From positions 124,001 through 188,000 of the forward strand of contig NZ_JACWUO010000003.1 in the NCBI RefSeq assembly GCF_020857975.1: DNA of 64,000 nucleotides. Reading direction: 5' to 3'. Positions 12,025 through 20,156 of this stretch are shown piece after piece. The position numbers were made by a program, and so were the translations under genes. Within the stretch, counting starts at the first letter, position 1. Each line of letters opens with the position of its first letter. This DNA comes from Stenotrophomonas rhizophila (GTDB taxonomy: Bacteria; Pseudomonadota; Gammaproteobacteria; Xanthomonadales; Xanthomonadaceae). Below the pieces are notes generated by a model. It did no database searches and was not told the origin of the DNA. It was given only the letters and a program-made list of their open reading frames with translations.

Positions 12025-13731
12025 ATGCGCCTCTCCCAGTTCCACCTGCACACCACCAAGGAAACCCCCAGCGACGCGGAGCTGACCAGCCACCGCCTGA
12101 TGCTGCGCGCGGGCATGATCCGCAAGCTGGCCTCGGGGCTGTACATCTGGTCGCCGCTGGGCCTGCGCGTGCTGCGCAAGGTCGAGCGCATCGTGCGCGA
12201 GGAAATGGAACGCGCCGGCGCGGTGGAATTCCAGATCCCGACCATCCAGCCCAAGGAACTGTGGGAAACCACCGGACGCTGGGAGAAGTTCGGCCCGCAG
12301 TTGCTGAAGATCAAGGACCGCAAGGAGCAGGTGTTCTGCTACAGCCCCACCGCCGAAGAGGCCGCGGCCGATTTCGCGCGCCAGGAGCTGTCCAGCTACA
12401 AGCAGCTGCCGGTCAATTTCTTCCAGATCCAGAGCAAGTTCCGCGATGAGATCCGCCCGCGCTTCGGGGTAATGCGCGCGCGCGAGTTCCTGATGAAGGA
12501 TGCCTATTCCTTCCACCTGCACGATGAGTGCCTGGTGCGCGAGTACGAAAACATGAAGTCGGCCTACAGCCGCATCTTCACCCGCCTGGGCCTGGACTTC
12601 CGCATGGTGCAGGCCGACTCGGGCGCGATCGGCGGCGATGCGTCGCAGGAATTCCACGTGATCGCCGATTCGGGCGAAGACGCGCTGGTGTTCTCCACCG
12701 GGTCAGATTACGCGGCCAACCAGGAAGCGGCAGTGGCCGCGGCACCGGGCCCGCGCCCGGCTGCCAGCGAAGCCCGGCGCCTGGTGGAAACGCCCACCCA
12801 GAAGACCTGCGAGGCGGTTGCCGCCCTGCTCGGCCTGGGCCTGGAGCGCACGGTGAAGTCGATCGCGATCATGAGCGAGGGCGGTTTCGTGCTGGCCCTG
12901 GTCCGCGGCGACCACGACGTCAACGAGATCAAACTGGGCAAGGTGGCCGGGCTGCAGGGCTACCGCATGGCCAGCGAAGCGGAGATCGCCGCGCACCTGG
13001 GCAGCGAGCCGGGCTTCCTCGGCCCGCTCGACCCGGTACTGCCGATCCGCATCGTCGCCGACCGCGACGTGGCGGCCATGGCCGACTTCGTGATTGGCGC
13101 CAACCAGGCCGGCCGGCATATCGCCGGGGTCAACTGGGGCCGCGACCTGCCCGAACCGGGCACACCTGGTACCGACGTGGCCGATATCCGCAACGCCAAG
13201 GAAGGCGACCGCGCCGCCGATGGCGGGCAGCTGAAGATCGCGCGCGGTATCGAAGTGGGCCATGTGTTCCAGCTCGGCCGCCAGTATGCCCAGGCGCTGA
13301 ATGCCACCGTGCTCGATGAGAATGGCAAGGCGGCGGTGCTGGCGATGGGCTGTTACGGGATCGGTATCTCGCGCATCGTCGCCGCGGCGATCGAACAGAA
13401 TCACGACGACGCCGGGATTATCTGGCCCGAAGCGATGGCGCCGTGGCAGGTGGTGGTGTGCGTGATCAATCCCAAGCAGGACGAAAGCGTCAGTGCCGCG
13501 GCCGCCGGTTTGCTGGCCGAACTGCAGGCCGCCGGCCTGGATGCCGCGCTGGACGACCGTGGCCTGCGCCCGGGCGCGATGTTCGCCGACATGGAGCTGA
13601 TCGGCGTGCCGCATCGGGTAGTGGTATCCGAGCGTGGCCTGGCCGCCGGCACGTTTGAATACCGGTCGCGCCGGGCCAGCGAGGCCGAGAGCCTGGACCG
13701 GCAGGCCCTGCTGGGGCGGTTGACGGGTTGA
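12025..13731 (+). CDS. proS: Proline-tRNA ligase
   Basis: This bacterial-type class II synthetase has 568 residues. Motif 1 lies near residues 40-80, motif 2 in [22 protein letters not shown], and motif 3 in GCYGIGISR. The YbaK-like editing domain that clears Ala-tRNA-Pro is inserted at about residues 235-385. The C-terminal anticodon-binding domain follows. The starting sequence [15 protein letters not shown] is typical. A hairpin directly after the stop codon may end transcription. Confidence 0.97.
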   Translation: MRLSQFHLHTTKETPSDAELTSHRLMLRAGMIRKLASGLYIWSPLGLRVLRKVERIVREEMERAGAVEFQIPTIQPKELWETTGRWEKFGPQLLKIKDRKEQVFCYSPTAEEAAADFARQELSSYKQLPVNFFQIQSKFRDEIRPRFGVMRAREFLMKDAYSFHLHDECLVREYENMKSAYSRIFTRLGLDFRMVQADSGAIGGDASQEFHVIADSGEDALVFSTGSDYAANQEAAVAAAPGPRPAASEARRLVETPTQKTCEAVAALLGLGLERTVKSIAIMSEGGFVLALVRGDHDVNEIKLGKVAGLQGYRMASEAEIAAHLGSEPGFLGPLDPVLPIRIVADRDVAAMADFVIGANQAGRHIAGVNWGRDLPEPGTPGTDVADIRNAKEGDRAADGGQLKIARGIEVGHVFQLGRQYAQALNATVLDENGKAAVLAMGCYGIGISRIVAAAIEQNHDDAGIIWPEAMAPWQVVVCVINPKQDESVSAAAAGLLAELQAAGLDAALDDRGLRPGAMFADMELIGVPHRVVVSERGLAAGTFEYRSRRASEAESLDRQALLGRLTG

Positions 13732-13735
13732 GCGG

Positions 13736-13759
13736 ATGCCGGGTGCAATATCCCGGCAT
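13736..13759 (+). terminator. Probable rho-independent terminator of proS
   Basis: A perfect 8-base-pair stem (13736-13743 with 13752-13759) with an 8-base loop starts four bases after the proS stop codon. It is followed by a moderately T-rich tail. Confidence 0.5.
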
Positions 13760-13883
13760 TCGGTTTGTGCGGCCGGTCCGAATATCCGCGGCGGCGCTGT
13801 GCAGCATCGGAATGGAAATGTATGCTGTCGGCGACGCCAAGGACCGGCTCACCCCGTCCTTAATCAGATTTCGGAGTAGTTGA

Positions 13884-14258
13884 ATGAGTATTGACCTGAG
13901 TGGCCTGTCCGCCAAAGAGCTGGGCGCCCTGATCAAGAACGCGAAAAAGCAGCAGACCATCGTGGCCAAGCGCCCGGCGGTGACCAAGGTGCGCGCGCAG
14001 CTGACCAAGCTGGCCAAGGCCCACGGTTATTCGATCGAAGAAGTGTTCGGCGGCACCGCCCCGGCCCGCGGCCGTGCGGCCAAGGCCACCAAGGCCCCGG
14101 CCAAGGCCGTGCGCAAGCTTGGCAAGGTGGCCCCGAAGTACCGCAACCCGGCCAACCCGAAGGAAACCTGGACCGGCCGCGGCAAGCAGCCGCGCTGGCT
14201 GGCCGCGCTGACCAGCAAGGGCAAGAAGGTCGAGGAGTTCCTGATCAAGAAGGCCTGA
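13884..14258 (+). CDS. H-NS-family nucleoid-associated protein
   Basis: This 124-residue basic protein has an N-terminal oligomerisation helix region (about residues 1-50), a Lys/Ala-rich linker (60-85) and a C-terminal H-NS DNA-binding domain. The core of that domain, TWTGRGKQPRWL, is the AT-hook-like motif of H-NS proteins. Such proteins bind AT-rich and horizontally acquired DNA and silence it; in xanthomonads related proteins (XrvA/XrvB type) affect virulence and surface polysaccharide genes. It is a single gene with its own strong terminator. Confidence 0.88.
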   Translation: MSIDLSGLSAKELGALIKNAKKQQTIVAKRPAVTKVRAQLTKLAKAHGYSIEEVFGGTAPARGRAAKATKAPAKAVRKLGKVAPKYRNPANPKETWTGRGKQPRWLAALTSKGKKVEEFLIKKA

Positions 14259-14280
14259 GCAGGCCTTGCTGGTCTGAACG

Positions 14281-14307
14281 ACGCCGGCTGCGAAGCCGGC
14301 GTTTTTT
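14281..14307 (+). terminator. Rho-independent terminator of the H-NS-like gene
   Basis: A perfect 9-base-pair G+C-rich stem (14281-14289 with 14294-14302) has a GCGA loop and is followed directly by a run of T. It lies 22 bases after the stop codon. Confidence 0.9.
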
Positions 14308-14403
14308 CTTCTTCGCCTGGCATGCGCGGTGCCGGAACAAAGAGCATCCGATCACGGGCCGGACTTGCCGACTTTCCATTCCGCACACTTGAAACTGTCC
14401 AGA

Positions 14404-14507
14404 GGAGGGCGGGCAGCCCCATGCGGGACTGTCGAAAACATGGATGTTTTCGCCAAGCCCCCACGGATGGGTTTACGGCGTGTCCCGCACGGGGTTGCCC
14501 GCCCTCC
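14404..14507. repeat. Long structured inverted repeat (104 bp)
   Basis: Outer arms of 26 bases (14404-14429 and 14482-14507) pair with only two mismatches. Inside are a perfect 8-base-pair hairpin (14434-14441 with 14444-14451) and a second small stem near 14456-14475. The whole could fold as a three-stem cloverleaf-like structure. It lies in the gap between the H-NS-like gene and the convergent exporter gene and contains no convincing gene, although one frame reads ENMDVFAKPPRMGLRRVPHG. From memory, similar peptides are mis-annotated repeatedly in xanthomonad genomes, which suggests a dispersed element; that needs a search. Confidence 0.65.
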
Positions 14508-14576
14508 TCCCGCGCGGAAGATCAAGACGCCGCTCTTCACCGTGCATCCATGCAGTTGCCGGCAAACACCGGTTGT

Positions 14577-15836
14577 TCAGAGATTCTTCCGCGCCGGAAT
14601 CAACAGGTTGCCGAACAGCAGCCCGGCCACCAGCGCCATCACCACGTTGAGCACGGTCATCAGCACCGTCTGGCCGGCGCTCACATCCTGTTGCTGGACC
14701 AGGGTGAGCACGCCACGCAGGCTGGTGCTGCCGGGCACCAGCATGATGATGCCGGGCAGGCGGATGATCGCGCCGGGGCGCTGCACCAGGCGGCCGAACA
14801 GATTGCCCGCGGCGGTCATCGCCATTGCCGACATGAAAATGCCGGCCGGCAGGCCCCAGGCCTGGCCAGCGAATTTGGAAATCGCATACCCGGCCACCGA
14901 GGCCGCCATCACCCACGGATAATCGCGGCGGTTGGCCTTGAACAGCATCGCGAAGGCGAACGCGGCCAGCAGCAGCGCGCACCATTCCACCCAGTCGGCC
15001 TGCGGGCGCGAAGCGCGCACATCCGGGTCCAGCCCGATGATGCCCGACAGCGTTACCGCGATCACCGCGCCCACCGTCAGTTTCAGGATGGTGGTGATCG
15101 CGCCGGCAAAGCGCGCCGTCCCGGACACCCAATGCTGGCTGGCCAGCTCGTTGACCGCATTGGTCAGCGACATCCCCGGCAACATCACCACCAGCGAGGC
15201 GATGATCACCGTATTGAGATTCAGCGGGCCCAGGAACGAAGCCACCAGCGCGGCCACCGTGCCCGCCAGCAATGCCGCCAGCGCTTCGCTGGCTTCGCGG
15301 CTGGCCGGGCGGCGGTCGGTATACAGCGTCATTACCCCGATCAGCAGGCCGATCACGCCAGCGGTGGCGATATCCAGCCACGGCAGTTTCCACAGGCCGG
15401 CCACACCGGCCGCGCCCAGGCTGTAGGACAGGATCATGCGGATCTTGCCGCGGCGCCCCGGGTCCTTGTCCAGTTGCCGCAGCGCGGTGTGGCCCTGGGC
15501 GATGCTCATCGTGCCGTTGGCCACCGCGTCGGTGATCTGGTCGGCGATGCTGAGTTTATGCAGGTCGTTTTCACCGGGGGCCAGCCGGATCACGCGGGTG
15601 ATGTCCGATGAACCGATCGCCTTGGTCGGGTCGCTGAAACTCAGGATCAGCCCGGTCGGGTTCGACCAGGGCTCGCAATCCAGGTCCAGCCGCTGCGCCA
15701 GCGCCACCACCGCCGCCTCCAGGCGCTGGGCGGTGGTGCCATAGCTGTGCAGGCGCCCGGCGATCTCGGAAACGAAAGCCACCCGCTGTGCGTAGGTGGC
15801 CTGGGGGGTGGCGATGGTGGCGGTATCGGCGGACAT
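14577..15836 (-). CDS. ThrE-family threonine/serine exporter
   Basis: This 419-residue inner-membrane protein is a fusion of the two ThrE halves. The N-terminal cytoplasmic DUF1212 part contains YSLGAAGVAGLW after ANGTMSIAQGH. The C-terminal part (about residues 280-415) is the DUF3815-type helix bundle with LPGIIMLVPGSTSLRG. About ten TM helices are visible. ThrE of Corynebacterium exports threonine and serine; the substrate here is inferred only from the family. ATG 15836 gives the conserved N-terminus. It diverges from the MCE transport operon with a 103-base gap. Confidence 0.85.
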   Translation of the reverse strand: MSADTATIATPQATYAQRVAFVSEIAGRLHSYGTTAQRLEAAVVALAQRLDLDCEPWSNPTGLILSFSDPTKAIGSSDITRVIRLAPGENDLHKLSIADQITDAVANGTMSIAQGHTALRQLDKDPGRRGKIRMILSYSLGAAGVAGLWKLPWLDIATAGVIGLLIGVMTLYTDRRPASREASEALAALLAGTVAALVASFLGPLNLNTVIIASLVVMLPGMSLTNAVNELASQHWVSGTARFAGAITTILKLTVGAVIAVTLSGIIGLDPDVRASRPQADWVEWCALLLAAFAFAMLFKANRRDYPWVMAASVAGYAISKFAGQAWGLPAGIFMSAMAMTAAGNLFGRLVQRPGAIIRLPGIIMLVPGSTSLRGVLTLVQQQDVSAGQTVLMTVLNVVMALVAGLLFGNLLIPARKNL

Positions 15837-15939
15837 GCGACGTAGTATTACCCGAAGCCCGCCCCGGCTGAACAACCGTGTCGTCCTGCGCATACTTGCC
15901 GTCCACGCGGACAAGGTATGCTGCGTGCAGGACGCCCCC

Positions 15940-17052
15940 ATGACGCCAGCCCAAGCCCCCCATCTCGAACTGGATGCGCAGGACCCCGGCCTTGTCCGGT
16001 TGTCCGGCCACTGGACCCTGCACACCGCGCTGGCCGCGGCCGAAGTGCTGCGCGGCATGCCCGACGGGCTGACCGCGATCGACGCCAGCGGCATCACCCA
16101 GCTCGATTCGGCCGGCGTGCTGCAGTTGCTGCGCGTGGCCCACCGCGCCGACCTGGCCGAAGACGCATTGAATTTCCGCGCCGATCACCGAGCGCTGGTC
16201 TGCACCATCGAAGAAGTCGCCGACGACCGGCCCAAGCCCAAGCGCGACTTCGGCGTGCTCGCCGCGCTGGAACGGCTCGGCGTCAGCGTGCATGGCATGG
16301 GCCACAACATCGTGGCGCTGGCCAGCTTCCTCGGCGAAAACCTGGTCAAGGGCGGCCGGCTGATCCGCGAGCCGCGTCGTTTCCGGCTCACCGCCACCGT
16401 GCACCACATGGAACAGGTCGGGCTGGACGCGGTGCCACTGGTGGCGCTGCTGTCCTACCTGGTCGGCGCGGTCATCGCCTTCCTCGGCTCGACCATCCTG
16501 CGCGACTTCGGCGCGGAGATCTACGTAGTCGAACTGGTCAGCATCGCCTTCCTGCGCGAGTTCGCGGTGCTGTTGACCGCGATCGTGCTGGCCGGGCGTA
16601 CCGCCAGTGCGTTCACCGCGCAGATCGGCTCGATGAAGGCGCGCGAGGAAATCGATGCGATCCAGACCCTGGGCCTGGACCCGGTCGACCTGCTGGTCCT
16701 GCCGCGCCTGATCGCCTTGCTGGTGACCCTGCCGCTGCTGACCTTCGTGGCCATGGTCGCCGGCCTGGCCGGCGGCGTCACCGTCGGCGCGTTCGACCTG
16801 GGCATTCCGCCGCAGATGTATATCGCGCGCATGCACGAGACCATGGAAGTGCGCAACATGCTGGTCGGCCTGTCCAAGGCCCCGGTGTTCGCCCTGGTGA
16901 TCGGCCTGATCGGCTGCCTGGAAGGGCTGAAGGTGGAAGGCACCGCGCAGTCGGTCGGCGAGCGCACCACCTCCAGCGTGGTGCAGGCCATTTCGCTGGT
17001 GATCATCATCGATGCGTTCGCCGCCCTGTGGTTCATGAAGATGGGCTGGTAG
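15940..17052 (+). CDS. MlaE-type lipid ABC transporter permease with N-terminal STAS domain
   Basis: This 370-residue protein fuses a STAS domain (about residues 10-100) to an MlaE permease (about 115-370). In the STAS domain, IDASGITQLDSAGVLQLL is the MlaB-like Ser/Thr site. The permease has the conserved loop GSMKAREEIDAIQTLGLDP. The Mla system moves phospholipids between the outer and inner membranes. Here the MlaB and MlaE functions are combined in one chain, a known variant. It is the first gene of a four-gene operon with spacings of 3, 3 and -4 bases. Confidence 0.9.
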   Translation: MTPAQAPHLELDAQDPGLVRLSGHWTLHTALAAAEVLRGMPDGLTAIDASGITQLDSAGVLQLLRVAHRADLAEDALNFRADHRALVCTIEEVADDRPKPKRDFGVLAALERLGVSVHGMGHNIVALASFLGENLVKGGRLIREPRRFRLTATVHHMEQVGLDAVPLVALLSYLVGAVIAFLGSTILRDFGAEIYVVELVSIAFLREFAVLLTAIVLAGRTASAFTAQIGSMKAREEIDAIQTLGLDPVDLLVLPRLIALLVTLPLLTFVAMVAGLAGGVTVGAFDLGIPPQMYIARMHETMEVRNMLVGLSKAPVFALVIGLIGCLEGLKVEGTAQSVGERTTSSVVQAISLVIIIDAFAALWFMKMGW

Positions 17053-17055
17053 GCG

Positions 17056-17886
17056 ATGCACACCGACACCGATACCGACGCAGTTGCCGACGACGGCACC
17101 GCCGATCCCGCCGGCCTGGCCATCCGCGTGCGCGGGCTGAGCAACCGCTTCGGCAGCCAGACCGTGCACGACGGGCTGGACCTGGATGTGCGCCGCGGCG
17201 AAATCCTCGGCGTGGTCGGCGGCTCGGGTACCGGCAAGTCGGTGCTGATGCGCAGCATCCTGGGCCTGCGCACGCCCGATGCCGGGCAGATCGAAGTGCT
17301 CGGCGTGGACGCGCGTTCGGGCAACCGCGCCGACCGCCTGCATATCGAGCGCAATACCGGCGTGCTGTTCCAGGACGGTGCGCTGTTCTCCTCGTTGAGC
17401 GTAGGCGAGAACGTGCAGGTGCCGCTGAAGGAACACCATAGCGAACTGCCCGAACGCTGGCACTACGAACTGGCGCTGCTCAAGGTGAAGCTGGCCGGCC
17501 TGCCCGCCGATGCGATCAACAAACTGCCCTCGCAGCTGTCCGGCGGCATGCGCAAGCGCGCCGGCCTGGCCCGCGCGCTGGCGCTGGACCCGCCGCTGCT
17601 GTTCCTGGACGAACCCACCGCCGGGCTGGACCCGATCGGTGCGGCCGCCTTCGACCGCCTGATCAAGACCCTGCAGGAAGCCCTGGGGCTGACCGTGCTG
17701 CTGATCACCCATGACCTGGATACGCTGTATGCCATCTGCGACCGCGTGGCGGTGCTGGCCGACCACAAGGTGATCGCCAATGCGCCGCTGCACGAGATCG
17801 AGCAACTGGACCACCCGTGGATCCAGGAATACTTCCACGGGCCACGTGCGCGTGCTGCACGACGTACGAAGAACGAGACCGAGTAA
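17056..17886 (+). CDS. MlaF-type ABC transporter ATPase
   Basis: This 276-residue ATPase of the lipid transporter has Walker A GGSGTGKS at residues 55-62, signature LSGG at 160-163, Walker B LLFLDEPTAGLDP and the H-loop LLITHDLDTL. It has an acidic N-terminal extension of about 20 residues before the ABC core. It lies three bases after the permease and three bases before the MCE gene, so co-translation is likely. Confidence 0.93.
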   Translation: MHTDTDTDAVADDGTADPAGLAIRVRGLSNRFGSQTVHDGLDLDVRRGEILGVVGGSGTGKSVLMRSILGLRTPDAGQIEVLGVDARSGNRADRLHIERNTGVLFQDGALFSSLSVGENVQVPLKEHHSELPERWHYELALLKVKLAGLPADAINKLPSQLSGGMRKRAGLARALALDPPLLFLDEPTAGLDPIGAAAFDRLIKTLQEALGLTVLLITHDLDTLYAICDRVAVLADHKVIANAPLHEIEQLDHPWIQEYFHGPRARAARRTKNETE

Positions 17887-17889
17887 GCC

Positions 17890-18816
17890 ATGGAAACCAA
17901 AGCCAATTACGTCCTGATCGGCGCCTTCACCCTGGTGGTGGGGCTGGCCCTGCTGGCCTTCGGCCTGTGGGCGGCCAAGTACTCCTCCGATCGCACCTGG
18001 ACCGAGTACCGGGTGGTGTTCCGCGAAGCGGTCACCGGCCTGACCGTGGGCAGCCCGGTGCAGTACAACGGCATCGCGGTCGGCTCGATCACCGAACTGA
18101 ACCTGGTACCCGACGACCCGCGCCAGGTGGTCGCGCGGATCCGCCTGAACTCCAATACCCCGATCAAGACCGACACCCGCGCCAAGCTGGCGATCACCAG
18201 CCTGACCGGGCCGTCGATCATCCAGCTCAGCGGCGGCACCCCGCAGGCGCAGGCCCTGACCGCCGTCAACAATGACCCGGCGCCGATCATTCCGACCACG
18301 CCCTCGGCGCTGCAGAACATCACCGATGTGGCCAACCGCATCGTCGAGCGCATGGACCAGGTACTCAGCGACCGCAACGTGGCCAGCATCAACGCCACCC
18401 TGGCCAACCTGGAAACCATCAGCGGCGGCCTGGCCGACCGCGACCAGGGTACCCAGGCGCTGCTGCTCAGCGCACGCGACGCCGCGCGCAGCCTGGATGT
18501 CACCCTCAAGACCACCAACGGCACCATCGAGCGGCTGGACCAGAACCTGGTGCAGCAGTTGCCGACCATCCTGGCCAAGCTGGAAACCACCCTGACCAAG
18601 CTGGATTCGGCCGCCGGCAGCGCCGATTCGATCCTCGGCGAGAACCGCGCGGCGATCAACAGCTTCGCCAACGACGGCCTGGCCCAGCTCGGCCCGACCC
18701 TGACCGAGCTGCGCGGGTTGATCCGCGACCTGCGCCGGGTCAGTGACCGCCTGGACAACAACCCGGCCCGCTATCTGCTGGGCCGTGACGCGCCCAAGGA
18801 GTTCGAACCCAAATGA
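17890..18816 (+). CDS. MlaD-type MCE substrate-binding protein
   Basis: This 308-residue protein has one N-terminal membrane anchor (about residues 7-28) followed by the MCE domain (about 38-118, with TGLTVGSPVQYNGIAVGSI). A long helical C-terminal region (about 140-290) follows. MCE proteins form hexameric rings that carry lipids across the periplasm. The long helical tail suggests a tube-like extension as in PqiB/YebT relatives, but there is only one MCE repeat. The stop overlaps the start of the lipoprotein gene by four bases. Confidence 0.9.
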   Translation: METKANYVLIGAFTLVVGLALLAFGLWAAKYSSDRTWTEYRVVFREAVTGLTVGSPVQYNGIAVGSITELNLVPDDPRQVVARIRLNSNTPIKTDTRAKLAITSLTGPSIIQLSGGTPQAQALTAVNNDPAPIIPTTPSALQNITDVANRIVERMDQVLSDRNVASINATLANLETISGGLADRDQGTQALLLSARDAARSLDVTLKTTNGTIERLDQNLVQQLPTILAKLETTLTKLDSAAGSADSILGENRAAINSFANDGLAQLGPTLTELRGLIRDLRRVSDRLDNNPARYLLGRDAPKEFEPK

Positions 18817-19487
18817 GCCGCCTGCCGCTGATCCGTTCCCTGTTGCCGATCGCCCTGGCCACCCTGCTTGGCGGCTGTTCGCTGCTGGGCAGCAACGAGC
18901 GCAGCGCGGTGACGATCTATTCGCCGATCGTGCGCATCCAGGCCGACCCGGGCTGGCCGAAGGTCGACTGGCAGTTGATCCTGGTCAAGCCCAGCGCCGC
19001 CCGCGTGATCGACAGCCCGCGCATCAACGTGCGCCCCACCCCGTCCGAACTGCAGGTCTACAAGGGCGTGAGCTGGGCGCAACCGGCCACCGACATGCTC
19101 GATGACGCGCTGCTGCGCGGTTTCGAGGATTCGGCCCGGATCGGCGGAGTGGCGCGCGCCACCACCGGCATCCGCGCCGACTACAAGCTGGCCATGGACC
19201 TGCGCCGCTTCGAGGCCGACTACCGCGGCCAGCCCACCCCGACGGTGGTGATCGAGGCCAATGCCAAGCTGATCCATGTGATCGACCAGCGCGTGGTGGC
19301 CGACCGCAGCTTCCGCCAGGAACGGCCGGTGGCCGGCACCGACACCGCCCAGGCAGCCGCCGCCTTCGAGCAGGGCCTGCAGGCACTGACCACCGAAGTA
19401 GTCGGCTGGACCCTGGTCACCGGCGAGCAGGACCACGCCCGCAGCGCGATCACGCCGGCCCGGCCGGGCGAATCCAGCGGAAAGTGA
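18813..19487 (+). CDS. ABC-type transport auxiliary lipoprotein (PqiC-like)
   Basis: This 224-residue protein has a lipoprotein signal peptide with the lipobox LLGGC (Cys near residue 22). It is followed by the ABC_trans_aux fold: YSPIVRIQADPGWPKVDWQLIL, then a core around residues 65-190. Such lipoproteins sit in the outer membrane and receive lipid from the MCE ring. It ends the operon. Its 3' end overlaps the convergent alkB gene by 38 bases. Confidence 0.85.
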   Translation: MSRLPLIRSLLPIALATLLGGCSLLGSNERSAVTIYSPIVRIQADPGWPKVDWQLILVKPSAARVIDSPRINVRPTPSELQVYKGVSWAQPATDMLDDALLRGFEDSARIGGVARATTGIRADYKLAMDLRRFEADYRGQPTPTVVIEANAKLIHVIDQRVVADRSFRQERPVAGTDTAQAAAAFEQGLQALTTEVVGWTLVTGEQDHARSAITPARPGESSGK

Positions 19488-20040
19488 GGTTGATGCGCTC
19501 GGCCAACGGCCGCGTGCTTTTCGGCAGCGCGTGCTGGTAGTGCTGCTGGGTGGGCCCGCCCATCAGCAGCAGGTCGCCGTGGCCCAGCACCACTTCGGCC
19601 TTGCGGGCATGGTCGTCGCGGCGGCGCAGCAGGAAGCGCCGCTCCGCGCCCAGGCTGAGTGAGGCGATCAGCGGTGCCGGGCCCAGCTCGGGCTCGTTGT
19701 CGCTGTGCCAGCCCATGCCATCGTCGCCATCGCGGTAGCGGTTGAGCAGCACGCTGTTGAACGGCCCGCCGCAGAACCCGGCCAGCCGCTCGCGCAGCGG
19801 CAGCAGCGCCGGGTGCCAGGGCACCGGCACGAAGTCGGTCCCCGAATAGCGGTAGCGCGCATCGGCATCGCCCATCCAGCAACTCAGGCGCGGTGAATCC
19901 ACCTGGCGGCCGAACAGGCGGATGCGGTGCACTTCCCATGGCACGGCCTCGCGCAGGGTGCGTTGCAGGGCGTCGGCTTCGGCGGTGGGGAGCCAGTGGC
20001 GGTGCCAGCTGACGTGTGCGTCGCGCAGGTGCAGGTCCAT
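19450..20040 (-). CDS. alkB: Alpha-ketoglutarate-dependent DNA dioxygenase AlkB
   Basis: AlkB repairs 1-methyladenine and 3-methylcytosine in DNA by oxidative demethylation using Fe(II) and 2-oxoglutarate. The 196-residue protein carries the iron ligands H112 and D114 (GWHSDNEPELG) and H170 (HALPK). The 2-oxoglutarate-binding arginines R182 and R188 are in RINLTFR. The N-terminus is like the plant/bacterial short AlkB group. It overlaps the convergent lipoprotein gene by 38 bases. No Ada partner is nearby. Confidence 0.93.
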   Translation of the reverse strand: MDLHLRDAHVSWHRHWLPTAEADALQRTLREAVPWEVHRIRLFGRQVDSPRLSCWMGDADARYRYSGTDFVPVPWHPALLPLRERLAGFCGGPFNSVLLNRYRDGDDGMGWHSDNEPELGPAPLIASLSLGAERRFLLRRRDDHARKAEVVLGHGDLLLMGGPTQQHYQHALPKSTRPLAERINLTFRWIRPAGPA

Positions 20041-20156
20041 CGGTGAACGCTAGCATGGCGACGGTTTGCCGGCAGCCGGTGGATTGCCGGACAATGCCAT
20101 GCATCCTCGCCCAGTGAACCCTGAATGCCCCTCCCTTTACCGCCAAGCCAGCCGCT

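Noticed and set aside
14322..15611. Plus-strand frames through the structured repeat and opposite the ThrE-type gene
   Set aside because: The 5' part is the inverted repeat and the rest is antisense to a conserved exporter.
15571..17838. A 755-codon minus-strand frame across the MCE operon
   Set aside because: Antisense to three well-defined transport genes and of low-complexity composition.
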